DNA of 64,000 nucleotides. Source: Acidobacteriota bacterium. GTDB taxonomy: Bacteria; Acidobacteriota; Vicinamibacteria; Vicinamibacterales; CAVVIG01. Below, one piece after another: positions 20,823-28,745 of the stretch. Under the pieces are notes generated by a model. The model had not been told where the DNA came from. It made no database searches and was given only the letters and a program-made list of their open reading frames with translations. A program made the translations under genes and the position numbers. Within the stretch, counting starts at the first letter, position 1, and every line of letters starts with the position of its first letter. Location of the stretch: the NCBI GenBank assembly GCA_003222395.1, contig QHWB01000074.1, forward strand, positions 1 to 64,000. The letters are read 5' to 3'.

Positions 20823-23027
20823 TCACTGCGGCGTCGCAGCCCGCTCCGCCGGCGCGTGCATCTCGTACTCCTTCGGCGGCTCCGCGCCGAGAAGGTGCCG
20901 AACGAAATAATCCCACCGGCGGCGGACCATGTACGGCTCGTTGCCGAAGCCGTGGCCGCGATTGGGCAGCATCAGCAGATCGAAGTCCTTGTTCGCCTTG
21001 ATCAGCTCGTTCACGACGAGCAGCGTGTTGTCGGGCGGAACGTTGTTGTCCGTCGTCCCGTGCGCGAGCAGCAGCTTGCCTTTCAGATTCTTCGCAACGA
21101 GCTGATTCGCCTGATTGTCGTAATTGGTCGTCCCGTCAGCGTGCGTCCTCAACAGTCCCTGCCACTTCTCCGCCCAATCGTCCTCGTAGTTCCGGTTGTC
21201 GTGGTTGCCCGCTTCCGAGATGCCGACCTTGAAGAAATCCGGATAGCGGAACATCGCGTCCGCCGTCGCGTAGCCGCCGCCTGAATGGCCGTAGATGCCG
21301 GCGCGATCGATGTCGATCCACGGATAGCGGCGCGCGAGCTCCTTCATCGCCGCGACCTGATCGGGCAGCGTGTTGTCGCCCATGTTGGCGTAGTACGCGT
21401 CGTGAAATTTCTTGGAGCGCCATGGCGTTCCCATCCCGTCGATCTCGACGACGACGAATCCGAGCTCGGCGAGCGCCTGCGCGTCGCCGCGCGCCGGCGA
21501 AAACGAACGGCCGCCGACGCTGCCGGTCTGCGGACCCGGATAGATATGGTTGACGATTGGATACTTCCGTCCGGGATCGAGATCGTGCGGCGTGTACAGC
21601 AGGCCGTACAGATCGGTCGCGCCGTCGCGCGCCTTGACGGTGATCGGCTGCGGCGGGCGCCAGCCCGTGACGGTCAGACGCGAGATGTCCGCCTTTTCGA
21701 TCGAGGCGATATCTCTGCCGTCTGCGTCGCGAAGCACCGCGACCGGCGGAACGTCCGGCTTCGAATACACGTCGACGAAGTACTTTCCCGACGGCGCGGG
21801 CGACACCTCGTGATCGGCGTCCTCCGGCGTGAGGAGCTTGAGATTCCTGCCGTCCATCCCGATCCGATAGAAATGCCGGAAGTACGGATCGCGGCCGCTC
21901 TCTCTGCCGACGCCGACGAAGTACAGTGTGCGGTTCGCCTCGTCTACGTGAAGCAGCTGCGTCACGTTGCCTTCTCCGGTCGTGATCTGGCGCTTCTCGC
22001 GTCCGGTTTGCAGATCGTGCAGATAGAGATGGCCCCAGTTGTCGCGCTCGGAGAACCAGATCACTTCGTTCGATCGCGGCAGGTACCGCCAGTTGATCCG
22101 GCCGTTGCCCGATTCGTAAAACGTCTCGGCTTTTTCCTCCATCACCTCGCGGACGAGTCCCGTCGCCGTATCGGCCACGCGCAGCTGCTCGCGCTTGTGG
22201 TCCCGCGCCGTCGACACGAACGCCACCGTCGAACCGTCCGGACTCCACTGCACGTCGCCCCAGACCTCGTCGCACGCGATGTCGTCGCACAGCGACGATC
22301 GATGCTGATCGGACGGCATCTGCAGGCGCGTCACCTTGCGCGTCTCTACGTCGATGACGACCCGCTGAATCATCGTGATCGTCGAATCGCCGGGCAGCGG
22401 GTACTTCCACGCCTGCAGCACCGGATGCCCGACCTTCGTCTCGATCAGGTACATCTCGCCGACGCCGCGCTGATCCTGCTGATACGTGGCGATCTTCTTC
22501 GAGTCGGGCGACCACGACACGATTGGGCGATCGCTGTGCGTCCATCCCGCGTTGTCGGTCGCGTAGCCGAAGTCTTTCACGCCGTCGAACGTCAGCTGCG
22601 TTTCCTTGTCGGTCGCCACGTCGCGAATCCACAGATTCCAGTCACGGATGAAGACCGTTTGCTTCCCGTCCGGTGACGGCACGTCGCGCCGTGGAGCACG
22701 GCCGCGGCGCCTGGCTGCCTCGGCGTTGCGCTCGGTGCATTCGGCGAGCTCGCATGTCGATCGCGCGCCGGTCGCGGGATCGACGACGAAGAAGGCCGTG
22801 CCGTTTTCCGTCGTCGTCCGGTACCAGAAGCGGTCGTCGGGCAGCCATGTCGGCCGCACGCCACTGTGCAGGACGAGCGGCGTGACGTTGTAATTCATGA
22901 ACCGTTCGGCGCGCGCGTAATCGGCGGTGGTCAGCGCGCGCGGCGGCTCGGGGCGTTGCGCCGCGACAACCACAGTCGTGACGATCAGCAGCGGACTGCC
23001 GAGCGCGAGTCGACCCGTAAAAGTCAT
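20823..23027 (-). CDS. Exported S9 family (DPP-IV-like) prolyl peptidase
   Basis: 734 residues from MTFTGRLALGSPLLIVTTVV (signal peptide to VAAQ). A DPPIV_N-type eight-blade propeller (about 60-470; ATDNAGWTHSDRPIVSWSPD, WFSERDNWGHLYLHDLQTGR) precedes the alpha/beta-hydrolase domain. The catalytic Ser is in GIYGHSGGGYATADAMFRYP, the Asp in HGTTDNNVPPDNT and the His in PNRGHGFGNEPY. The Ser context GHSGGG (not GWSYGG as in DPP-IV) is typical of a bacterial subgroup. Removes N-terminal dipeptides in known relatives; here a periplasmic peptide-degrading role is inferred. Confidence 0.92.
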   Translation of the reverse strand: MTFTGRLALGSPLLIVTTVVVAAQRPEPPRALTTADYARAERFMNYNVTPLVLHSGVRPTWLPDDRFWYRTTTENGTAFFVVDPATGARSTCELAECTERNAEAARRRGRAPRRDVPSPDGKQTVFIRDWNLWIRDVATDKETQLTFDGVKDFGYATDNAGWTHSDRPIVSWSPDSKKIATYQQDQRGVGEMYLIETKVGHPVLQAWKYPLPGDSTITMIQRVVIDVETRKVTRLQMPSDQHRSSLCDDIACDEVWGDVQWSPDGSTVAFVSTARDHKREQLRVADTATGLVREVMEEKAETFYESGNGRINWRYLPRSNEVIWFSERDNWGHLYLHDLQTGREKRQITTGEGNVTQLLHVDEANRTLYFVGVGRESGRDPYFRHFYRIGMDGRNLKLLTPEDADHEVSPAPSGKYFVDVYSKPDVPPVAVLRDADGRDIASIEKADISRLTVTGWRPPQPITVKARDGATDLYGLLYTPHDLDPGRKYPIVNHIYPGPQTGSVGGRSFSPARGDAQALAELGFVVVEIDGMGTPWRSKKFHDAYYANMGDNTLPDQVAAMKELARRYPWIDIDRAGIYGHSGGGYATADAMFRYPDFFKVGISEAGNHDNRNYEDDWAEKWQGLLRTHADGTTNYDNQANQLVAKNLKGKLLLAHGTTDNNVPPDNTLLVVNELIKANKDFDLLMLPNRGHGFGNEPYMVRRRWDYFVRHLLGAEPPKEYEMHAPAERAATPQ

Positions 23028-23077
23028 GTCAGGATGATACACGCACTCGTGGCACTCGCATTGCTTCGTCGCACTCG

Positions 23078-23749
23078 ATGCCTCGCATACTCGTCGCAGT
23101 CTGTCTCGTGACGGGGACAGCCTTCCCCTCGTTCGCGCAGACGACGTCGGCATAGAACGACGGTAACAACCGAATCTTCGGAGTCCTCCCGAACTACACG
23201 ACAGTGGAGAAAGAGGACGAAGCGCCGCGAGTCACGACGAAGCAGACGTTTCGGATGGCCGCGCTCGGCTCGTTCGATCCGTTCGTGTATCCGTTCGTCG
23301 CGCTCACGACCGAAGCGGCGCAGCTCGAACATCAGGAGGCTTCGTGGGGCGGCGGGCCGAAGGCGTACGCCAAGAGGTATGCAACGGCGTTCGGCGACAA
23401 CGCGATCGGAAATTTCATGACGACGGCCATCGTGCCGGCGCTCTTCAAACAGGACCCGCGCTATTTCGAGCTCGGCGAGGGAAGCGTCGCACGGCGGCTC
23501 GCGTACGCCGCAAGTCGCGCGGCCGTCACGCGCGCGCGCGACGGCCGACGCGAGTTCAACATCTCGGAAATCGGAGGCAACGCCGTCGGCGCCGGCGTGT
23601 CGAACCTGTATCACCCCGTCGACGATCGGACCCTGGCCGGCACGCTCGAACGGTGGGGCTCGCAGGTGTTGTGGGACACGGTGTCGAACGAGCTGAAGGA
23701 GTTCTGGCCCGACATCCGGCATCGCCTGCATCACGGGCACGACAGTTAG
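23078..23749 (+). pseudogene. Exported protein interrupted by an amber codon after its signal peptide
   Basis: ATG 23078 gives MPRILVAVCLVTGTAFPSFA-QTTSA, a good signal peptide with an AxA-like cleavage site, then TAG at 23153-23155, then the same frame continues NDGNNRIFGVLPNYTTVEKE and 190 further residues (FRMAALGSFDPFVYPFVALT, YATAFGDNAIGNFMTTAIVP) to 23749. The mature part looks like a membrane-associated protein family of unknown function that begins NRIFGVLPNYTTV. If translation starts anew at the GTG at 23204, an unexported 181-residue form would result. Most simply a nonsense mutation or a base error. Confidence 0.7.
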
Positions 23750-23855
23750 GCGTCCCCTTCCGACGACAGCGTGAGGGCACCGTCCGCGTCGTGATGCTGA
23801 TTTCCTTAGAAAAACGGCCCAGGCGCTTGGCAGCAACCTTGCCGTATCGCTGGGT

Positions 23856-24758
23856 ATGACTCGCACATCCTTGATAACTGTTCCGCTCGCCCTCGTCGGG
23901 GCACTGACGATCGGTTCGCCTTTCGCATCGGCCGATCAGGAGCGCCAGCACCGCCGCGGCGAAGCGTTGCCGCGCGCCGAGGCGCAGCCGCAGGGCGACT
24001 CGCAGTCGCGCGGCGATGCGCAGCGGCGCACTGAATCGCAGCCGCGACGCGAGATCCAGCCGCAACGCGAGACCCAATCGCAACGCGAGACCCGGCCGCA
24101 ACGCGAGGCCCGGCCGCAAGGCGAGGCCCGGCCGCGCGCCGAAGCGGCGCCGGCACCCGCGCCGCGCGTCGACAACAACGTCCAGCGTCGCGAGGCGCCG
24201 CGCGCCGAAACCTTCGCGCCACGCGCCGTGCCGCGGATCGAGCCTCGCCGCATCGAGCCGCGCGACGACAACCGATACCGCTACGACGGCCGATACCGCG
24301 ACACGAATCGATATCGCTATGATGGCCGGTCGTACGTGTACACGCGTCCGCGCTACTTCGGCTACAACATCTACCGGCCGTACGTGTTCCGTCCGCAGTA
24401 TCGACTCGGCCTCGGCGTGTTCATCGGCTATCCGGTTCCGTACTCGTACTCCTACGCGTACCCGGTCCCGGTGTATGGCTACCGCGCGCCGGTCGCGCCG
24501 GTGTTCATCGGACCCGGATCGACCGCGTATGGCGGCATCGCGCTGGACATCTGGCCTGACGACGCGGCGGTCTACGTCGATGGCGCCTACGCGGGAATCG
24601 TTCGCGACTTCGACGGCACAAGGCAGCCGCTGACGCTCGTCGCCGGCACGCACCAACTCGAGATCACAGGGCCGGCAGGCTACGCGCCGCTCGTCTTCGA
24701 CGTCACGGTGCAGCCCGGACAGGTGATTCCGTATCAGGGGGATCTGCAGCCGTACTGA
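23856..24758 (+). CDS. Exported PEGA protein with Gln/Arg/Glu repeat region
   Basis: 300 residues. Signal peptide MTRTSLITVPLALVGALTIG...FASA, then an 80-residue low-complexity region of repeated (Q/R)PQ(R/G)E(T/A) units, a Tyr/Arg-rich region (RYRYDGRYRDTNRYRYDGRS; PRYFGYNIYRPYVFRPQYRL) and a C-terminal PEGA domain (GIALDIWPDDAAVYVDGAYA; GTHQLEITGPAGYAPLVFDV). PEGA domains are thought to hold proteins at the cell surface. The repeats are also visible as a 15-18-base DNA period (CAACGCGAGACC-type words), so copy number could vary. No operon partner. Confidence 0.8.
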   Translation: MTRTSLITVPLALVGALTIGSPFASADQERQHRRGEALPRAEAQPQGDSQSRGDAQRRTESQPRREIQPQRETQSQRETRPQREARPQGEARPRAEAAPAPAPRVDNNVQRREAPRAETFAPRAVPRIEPRRIEPRDDNRYRYDGRYRDTNRYRYDGRSYVYTRPRYFGYNIYRPYVFRPQYRLGLGVFIGYPVPYSYSYAYPVPVYGYRAPVAPVFIGPGSTAYGGIALDIWPDDAAVYVDGAYAGIVRDFDGTRQPLTLVAGTHQLEITGPAGYAPLVFDVTVQPGQVIPYQGDLQPY

Positions 24759-24877
24759 AATCCAATGAAGCAATCAGGCAATCCAATGAAGCAATCAGGC
24801 AATCCAATGAAGCAATCAGCAATCCAATGAAGCAATCAGCAATCCAATGAAGCAATCAGCAATCTGCAATCAGCAAT
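24759..24877 (+). repeat. 20/21-bp tandem repeat, five copies plus a fragment
   Basis: Unit AATCCAATGAAGCAATCAGC (first two units carry an extra G). Starts at 24759, 24780, 24801, 24821 and 24841, then a partial unit to 24877. It begins one base after the stop codon of the PEGA gene. AT-rich and nearly identical between copies, so recent. Confidence 0.9.
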
Positions 24878-24886
24878 GAAGAAGAA

Positions 24887-24917
24887 GCCGGCCGCGCGGG
24901 GATGAGACGCGGCCGGC
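24887..24917 (-). terminator. Likely intrinsic terminator of the CHRD gene
   Basis: GCCGGCCGCG (24887-24896) and CGCGGCCGGC (24908-24917) form a perfect 10-bp stem with an 11-base loop. On the minus strand the stem is followed by TTCTTCTTC. It lies 29 bases past the CHRD stop codon. Confidence 0.65.
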
Positions 24918-24945
24918 TGCGCGGCGTAACGCGAGAGGAACGCGT

Positions 24946-25449
24946 TTACTGCACGCGCGAGAGTTGCCCGCGGGCGAATCCGCCGGGGTTCAAAGTCGAG
25001 TGCAGGTTGAAGTAGTACTGGCTCGGGTTGTTCAGGATGTCCTGAACGACCGCGACGTCGGGCGACGCGTTGCTCAGCGTCAGCGTGCCCGTTCCGGTCG
25101 CCAGCGGCGTTGCCGTGACGTTCGCGCTGATCACGACGCCGCCCGCCACGCCCGCCGGCGCCTTGTGAATGTGGCCCAGCGTCACCGTGGTGCCGGCCGG
25201 AAATCCCGTCAGGTTCGCGACGAAGGTGACGGTCGCAGCGGTAACGTTGCCGCCGCTCGTCGTCGTGTCGAAGGTAATGGTCGCGGTGCCGGTACCAGAC
25301 GACTCCGCATTGGTGATCGGCGGCACCTCGTTCGACGGCAGCAGGGTCGCAGTAAACGTCGGCTTCGTGGGCGTAGATGGCGATGTCGAGCTGCCGCAGC
25401 CCGCAGCGATGAACGCGAGCGCGATAAGTGCCGTAGCCAGTCGTTTCAT
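24946..25449 (-). CDS. CHRD-domain lipoprotein
   Basis: 167 residues. MKRLATALIALAFIAAGCGS has a lipobox (IAAGC), so an anchored lipoprotein. A Ser/Thr/Pro spacer leads to a CHRD domain (FTATLLPSNEVPPITNAESS, TATITFDTTTSGGNVTAATV, GTTVTLGHIHKAPAGVAGGV, YYFNLHSTLNPGGFARGQLS). CHRD domains occur in chordin and in many bacterial secreted proteins; biochemical role unknown. GGAGGAGGC sits 8 bases before the ATG. Alone in its transcript, ended by the hairpin just downstream. Confidence 0.9.
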   Translation of the reverse strand: MKRLATALIALAFIAAGCGSSTSPSTPTKPTFTATLLPSNEVPPITNAESSGTGTATITFDTTTSGGNVTAATVTFVANLTGFPAGTTVTLGHIHKAPAGVAGGVVISANVTATPLATGTGTLTLSNASPDVAVVQDILNNPSQYYFNLHSTLNPGGFARGQLSRVQ

Positions 25450-25638
25450 GGTCAGCTGCCTCCTCCTACGACCTCAGATCGATGGAACCTGCGCGTATTA
25501 TTTTGGAATTCGATGAGGACAGATCGATTGCCCCGTCGAGTCACGGTGCCCTGCACTTCAGCAAGGTCGGGACCAGTCGCTAACTTGTTGAAACGATTAC
25601 GTGAAGCCGCGTGGATGCGTTACTCGGAACGTAAGCCT
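25450..25638. other. Intergenic region, no gene seen
   Basis: Between the CHRD gene start and the end of the amidohydrolase gene. It must carry the CHRD promoter (an AT-rich stretch with TAATAC on the minus strand near 25495-25502 is a weak -10 candidate). Confidence 0.35.
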
Positions 25639-27342
25639 TTACGAAGCCCGTCGAGAGACCACCTTACCGCCGACCATCGTCAGAGACGGGCGCATCCGCT
25701 CGACGTCCTTGTCCGGCACGGTCAGGATGTCTTCCGGCACAACGACGAGGTCGGCCAGCTTGCCCGGCTCGATCGATCCCTTGAGCGTTTCCTCGAACGT
25801 CAAGTACGCGTTGTTGATCGTTTCGACCTGCAGCGCCGCCTTCCTGCTGATCTTCTGATCGGCCCCCATCACGCCGCCGCTGATCGTGCCGCGCGACACG
25901 AAATGGTAGACGACCCAAAAAGGCGGATACGGCACGACTGGTGAATCGGTGCCGCCGGCGACGACAAATCCACGATCGATGTAGTCGCGCATCGGCGTCA
26001 CGCGGTGGGCGCGCGGCGCGCCCCAGTACTTCACGAGGCTCGGGCCCGCGAGATACAGGTGATTCTGAGCGGAAATGACGAGATCCAACGCTTTCATGCG
26101 CGGGAACTGATCGGGCTCGACGATGAACCCGTGCTCGATGGTCCAGCGTTTGCCGCGGATCGATTGCTCGGCGCTGGCCGATTCGTATGCGGCGAGCACT
26201 TCGTCGATTGCCGCGTCGCCGACCGCGTGCGTGGCAACGCGCCATCCTTCGCGATTCAGCTCCTTGACGACGTCGGTGAACGGCGCCTGCTTCATCGTGT
26301 TCACGCCACGGAACGTGCCGCCCTCACCCCACGGCTCCGCGTAGGGTTCGCGCATCCACCCGCCCTCGAACCCGCCGTCGACGCCGAGCTTCATGCCGCC
26401 GACGCGGAGCCACTCATCGCCTTCGTCGGGCTTCACGCCCGATGCGGCGATCGCCCGGCGCATCGACGCGGCGCTGTCGGCGTTGAAGCGCATCAGCTGA
26501 TTGACGCGGATGGTGAGGACGCCGCGGCGCGCCATCTCCTGCAGCAACCGGTACTGCTCGACCGACGCGCCGGGATACCGGATGCTGGTCAGTCCCGCCT
26601 CGTTCAACTTGCGGTGCTGCGCCTGCAGCGCCTCGATGGTCAGCTTCGGCGCCGCCGGCAAGGTGACGAGCGCCTTCGCGCGATCGATCAGCTCACCGTT
26701 CAGTTCACCGTGCTCGTCGCGCGTGATGCGTCCGCCGGCCGGCTGCGGCGTATCCTTTTTTATATTCCACTTCGCCAGCGCCGCCGAATTGAGAACGTAC
26801 TCATGTCCGCCGCGGACGACCACGACCGGATTGTTCGGCGAGACGCTGTCCAGATCGTGGCGATACGGCAGTCGCTGTTCCTCGAGCTGCGCTTCGTGCC
26901 AGTCGCTGTTCGTCACGATGACCTCGCCCGCAGCGCTCTGCTGCACGCGAGCTTTGATCGCCGTGAGCACATCAGGGATCGATCGCGCGCGCGACAGATC
27001 GACGCCCGGTCCGCCGCCGGCGTCGTGCAGGTGACCGTCTGCCAGCCCCGGAATCACCGTCTGGCCGTGCAGATCGATCGTCGTCGTGTTCGGCCCCGCG
27101 AGCGTCCTGATGTCGGCGTCCGTGCCGACGGCGGTGAAGCGGCCATCCTTGATCGCGATCGCCTGCGCGATCGAAAAGCGCGCGTCGACCGTAATCACGT
27201 GGCCATTGACGAGAATCGTGTCGGGCGGCGCCGCCTGCGCGTGCAACAAGCTGGCGGCGACAAAGAACAACAGGTAGCGCGAGGCTTTTAGCCGAGCGTT
27301 CGGCTCGCCTGAAACGCTCGCCCTATCGGTGGTTCCAATCAT
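25639..27342 (-). CDS. YtcJ-like amidohydrolase (amidohydrolase 3 family)
   Basis: 567 residues. The hydrophobic stretch YLLFFVAASLLHAQ is an export signal, but 22 residues precede it (MIGTTDRASVSGEPNARLKA), which are encoded by a palindromic repeat; a TTG start just before LFFVAAS may be the original start. The mature chain begins PPDTILVNGHVITVD and has the metal motif TVIPGLADGHLHD, a GGHEYVLNSAAL substrate-site segment, THAVGDAAIDEVL, IEHGF and GGTDSPVVPYPP with the metal Asp, ending ADLVVVPEDIL. This family (YtcJ/LAF3-like) cleaves amides of unknown nature. Divergent from the HtrA-like gene. Confidence 0.88.
   Translation of the reverse strand: MIGTTDRASVSGEPNARLKASRYLLFFVAASLLHAQAAPPDTILVNGHVITVDARFSIAQAIAIKDGRFTAVGTDADIRTLAGPNTTTIDLHGQTVIPGLADGHLHDAGGGPGVDLSRARSIPDVLTAIKARVQQSAAGEVIVTNSDWHEAQLEEQRLPYRHDLDSVSPNNPVVVVRGGHEYVLNSAALAKWNIKKDTPQPAGGRITRDEHGELNGELIDRAKALVTLPAAPKLTIEALQAQHRKLNEAGLTSIRYPGASVEQYRLLQEMARRGVLTIRVNQLMRFNADSAASMRRAIAASGVKPDEGDEWLRVGGMKLGVDGGFEGGWMREPYAEPWGEGGTFRGVNTMKQAPFTDVVKELNREGWRVATHAVGDAAIDEVLAAYESASAEQSIRGKRWTIEHGFIVEPDQFPRMKALDLVISAQNHLYLAGPSLVKYWGAPRAHRVTPMRDYIDRGFVVAGGTDSPVVPYPPFWVVYHFVSRGTISGGVMGADQKISRKAALQVETINNAYLTFEETLKGSIEPGKLADLVVVPEDILTVPDKDVERMRPSLTMVGGKVVSRRAS
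27277..27338. repeat. GCGAGGCTTTTAGCCGAGCG / GGCTCGCCTGAAACGCTCGC palindromic repeat pair
   Basis: Two copies of the GCGAGCCTTTCAGG family face each other (TAGCGCGAGGCTTTTAGCCG then GAGCGTTCGGCTCGCC and TGAAACGCTCGCCCTA). They overlap the beginning of the leftward amidohydrolase reading frame and supply its first residues. Confidence 0.75.
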
Positions 27343-27415
27343 CGCGCGTCCGTATCATACCCGTGCCGCCCGTTCGGGTGATCCAACGCCGCTGTCGTTC
27401 TGTCACCATCGCGTC

Positions 27416-28312
27416 ATGACATCCGATCTCCTTACCTCATTCTCGAACGCGCTCGCCGACGCCGTCGCCGCCGCTGCGCCGTCGGTCGTTCAGGTGCAGG
27501 GCCGTCGCCGTCCGGCCAGCGGACTCGTGTACGCTGACGATGTGGTGCTGACGATGGTCCGCTCGCTCGGCCGTGAAGACGGGTTGCGCGTGCGGCGCGA
27601 CGACGGTCAGGCGCTCGACGCCGAGCTCGCCGGCTGGGATCCGACCACCAGCCTCGCGGTGCTGCGCGTCGCCGGCCTCGGCGTCAAACCGATCGCGACC
27701 GCGCCTTCGTCGGCCCGCGTCGGGCACGTCGCGCTCGCCGTCGCCCGCTCGTGGAGCAACGTCGTCACCGCCAGCGCCGGAATCGTGTCGGTCATCGGCG
27801 GACCGCTGCCGACGGGCCGCCGCCGCGCGATCGATCAGGTGATTCGCACCACGGCACCGATGCACGACGGCTTTGCCGGCGGCGCGTTCGTCGATACGTC
27901 AGGCGCGCTGCTCGGCGTCGCCACCGCGGCCGCAATCCGCGGACTGGCCGTCGTCATCCCGGCGCCCATCGCGTGGAAAACGGCGGCGACGGTGCTCGAG
28001 CACGGTCAGTTGAAGCGCGGCTATCTCGGCGTGGCGGGACAGCCGGTGCGGCTGCCGGACAACCAGCTCGCTGACGGCCGGGAGGAAGCGCTGCTCGTCG
28101 TCGGCGTAACGAGCGGAAGCCCGGCAGCGGCGGCTGGCGTACTGGTCGGCGACGTGATCGTGGCGCTCGACGGACAGGCGGTCCAATCGCCTGAAGATTT
28201 GCTCGATCTGCTGCTTGGAGACCGCGTCGGCCGTCAGGTGACGCTGCGCGTACTGCGCGCCGGCAAGGCAACCGAGTTACGCGTGACCGTCGGCGAGCGT
28301 CCAACCAACTGA
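27416..28312 (+). CDS. HtrA-like pseudoprotease with PDZ domain
   Basis: 298 residues. The trypsin-fold order of HtrA is clear, yet each catalytic residue is replaced: the His strand reads YADDVVLTMVRSL (usual LTNxHVV), the Asp site reads DPTTSLAVLRV (usual TDLAVLKV), and the Ser site reads DGFAGGAFVDTSGALLGV (usual GNSGGPL). A PDZ domain (RGYLGVAGQPVRLP; VVGVTSGSPAAAAGVLVGDV) follows. No signal peptide is evident. The start MTSDLLTSFSNALADAV parallels the beginning of the intact HtrA at 28740-29687. It abuts the LuxR gene (TGA then ATG), so they are co-expressed. A regulatory or binding role is inferred. Confidence 0.88.
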   Translation: MTSDLLTSFSNALADAVAAAAPSVVQVQGRRRPASGLVYADDVVLTMVRSLGREDGLRVRRDDGQALDAELAGWDPTTSLAVLRVAGLGVKPIATAPSSARVGHVALAVARSWSNVVTASAGIVSVIGGPLPTGRRRAIDQVIRTTAPMHDGFAGGAFVDTSGALLGVATAAAIRGLAVVIPAPIAWKTAATVLEHGQLKRGYLGVAGQPVRLPDNQLADGREEALLVVGVTSGSPAAAAGVLVGDVIVALDGQAVQSPEDLLDLLLGDRVGRQVTLRVLRAGKATELRVTVGERPTN

Positions 28313-28702
28313 ATGCGTGTGATTCTCGTCGGAGGGCCCGCGGATCGCGATCGGCTGCGCGCGCAGATGAACGGCTCGATGACCGTCGTCGCAGAGTTTC
28401 CGACCATCGCGGCGGCCCGACGATCCGACCTCGACGTCGACGCGATGCTGATCGCAGCGGACACCGTCCACGCCGAGGCTCTCGACGACGACGATTCGCT
28501 CGACGAGCCGTTGACGCCGCGCGAGATTCAGGTGCTGGAGCTGCTCGCGGAGGGATTGCCGAACAAGACCATCGCCGCGCGGCTCGGCATCAGCGACCAG
28601 ACGGTGAAGTTCCACGTCGCGTCGATCTCCGGCAAGCTCGGCGCAGCCAACCGCACGGACGCCGTCCGCCGCGCGGTCAGACGCGGGCTCATCTCGCTGT
28701 AG
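28313..28702 (+). CDS. LuxR-type regulator with truncated receiver-like N-domain
   Basis: 129 residues. The C-terminal half is a LuxR/NarL HTH (LTPREIQVLELLAEGLPNKT, IAARLGISDQTVKFHVASIS, KLGAANRTDAVRRAVRRGLI). The first 60 residues resemble the beginning of a receiver (MRVILVGGPADRDRLRAQM... MLIAADTV), but are too short for a full one and lack the phospho-Asp strand. Its ATG directly follows the stop of the HtrA-like pseudoprotease gene. May therefore be controlled by a protein partner rather than by phosphorylation (inference). Its TAG stop is the start of a palindromic repeat. Confidence 0.88.
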   Translation: MRVILVGGPADRDRLRAQMNGSMTVVAEFPTIAAARRSDLDVDAMLIAADTVHAEALDDDDSLDEPLTPREIQVLELLAEGLPNKTIAARLGISDQTVKFHVASISGKLGAANRTDAVRRAVRRGLISL

Positions 28703-28745
28703 CGCGAGCCTTTCAGGCGAGCGCCGAGCCGCGGTGCGTTCAGGG
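28700..28745 (+). repeat. TAGCGCGAGCCTTTCAGG repeat at the end of the LuxR gene
   Basis: TAGCGCGAGCCTTTCAGGCG followed by AGCGCCGAGC and GCGGTGCGTTCAGGG. The first three bases are the LuxR stop codon, and the far end reaches the stop of the convergent HtrA gene. Confidence 0.75.

Noticed and set aside
23153-23155. TAG as a pyrrolysine codon
   Set aside because: Pyl is rare in this kind of bacterium, no Pyl genes are seen, and the site after a signal peptide is not one where Pyl is known.
24759-24877. Tandem array as a CRISPR
   Set aside because: Units are direct with no unique spacers of CRISPR length and no cas genes in the window.
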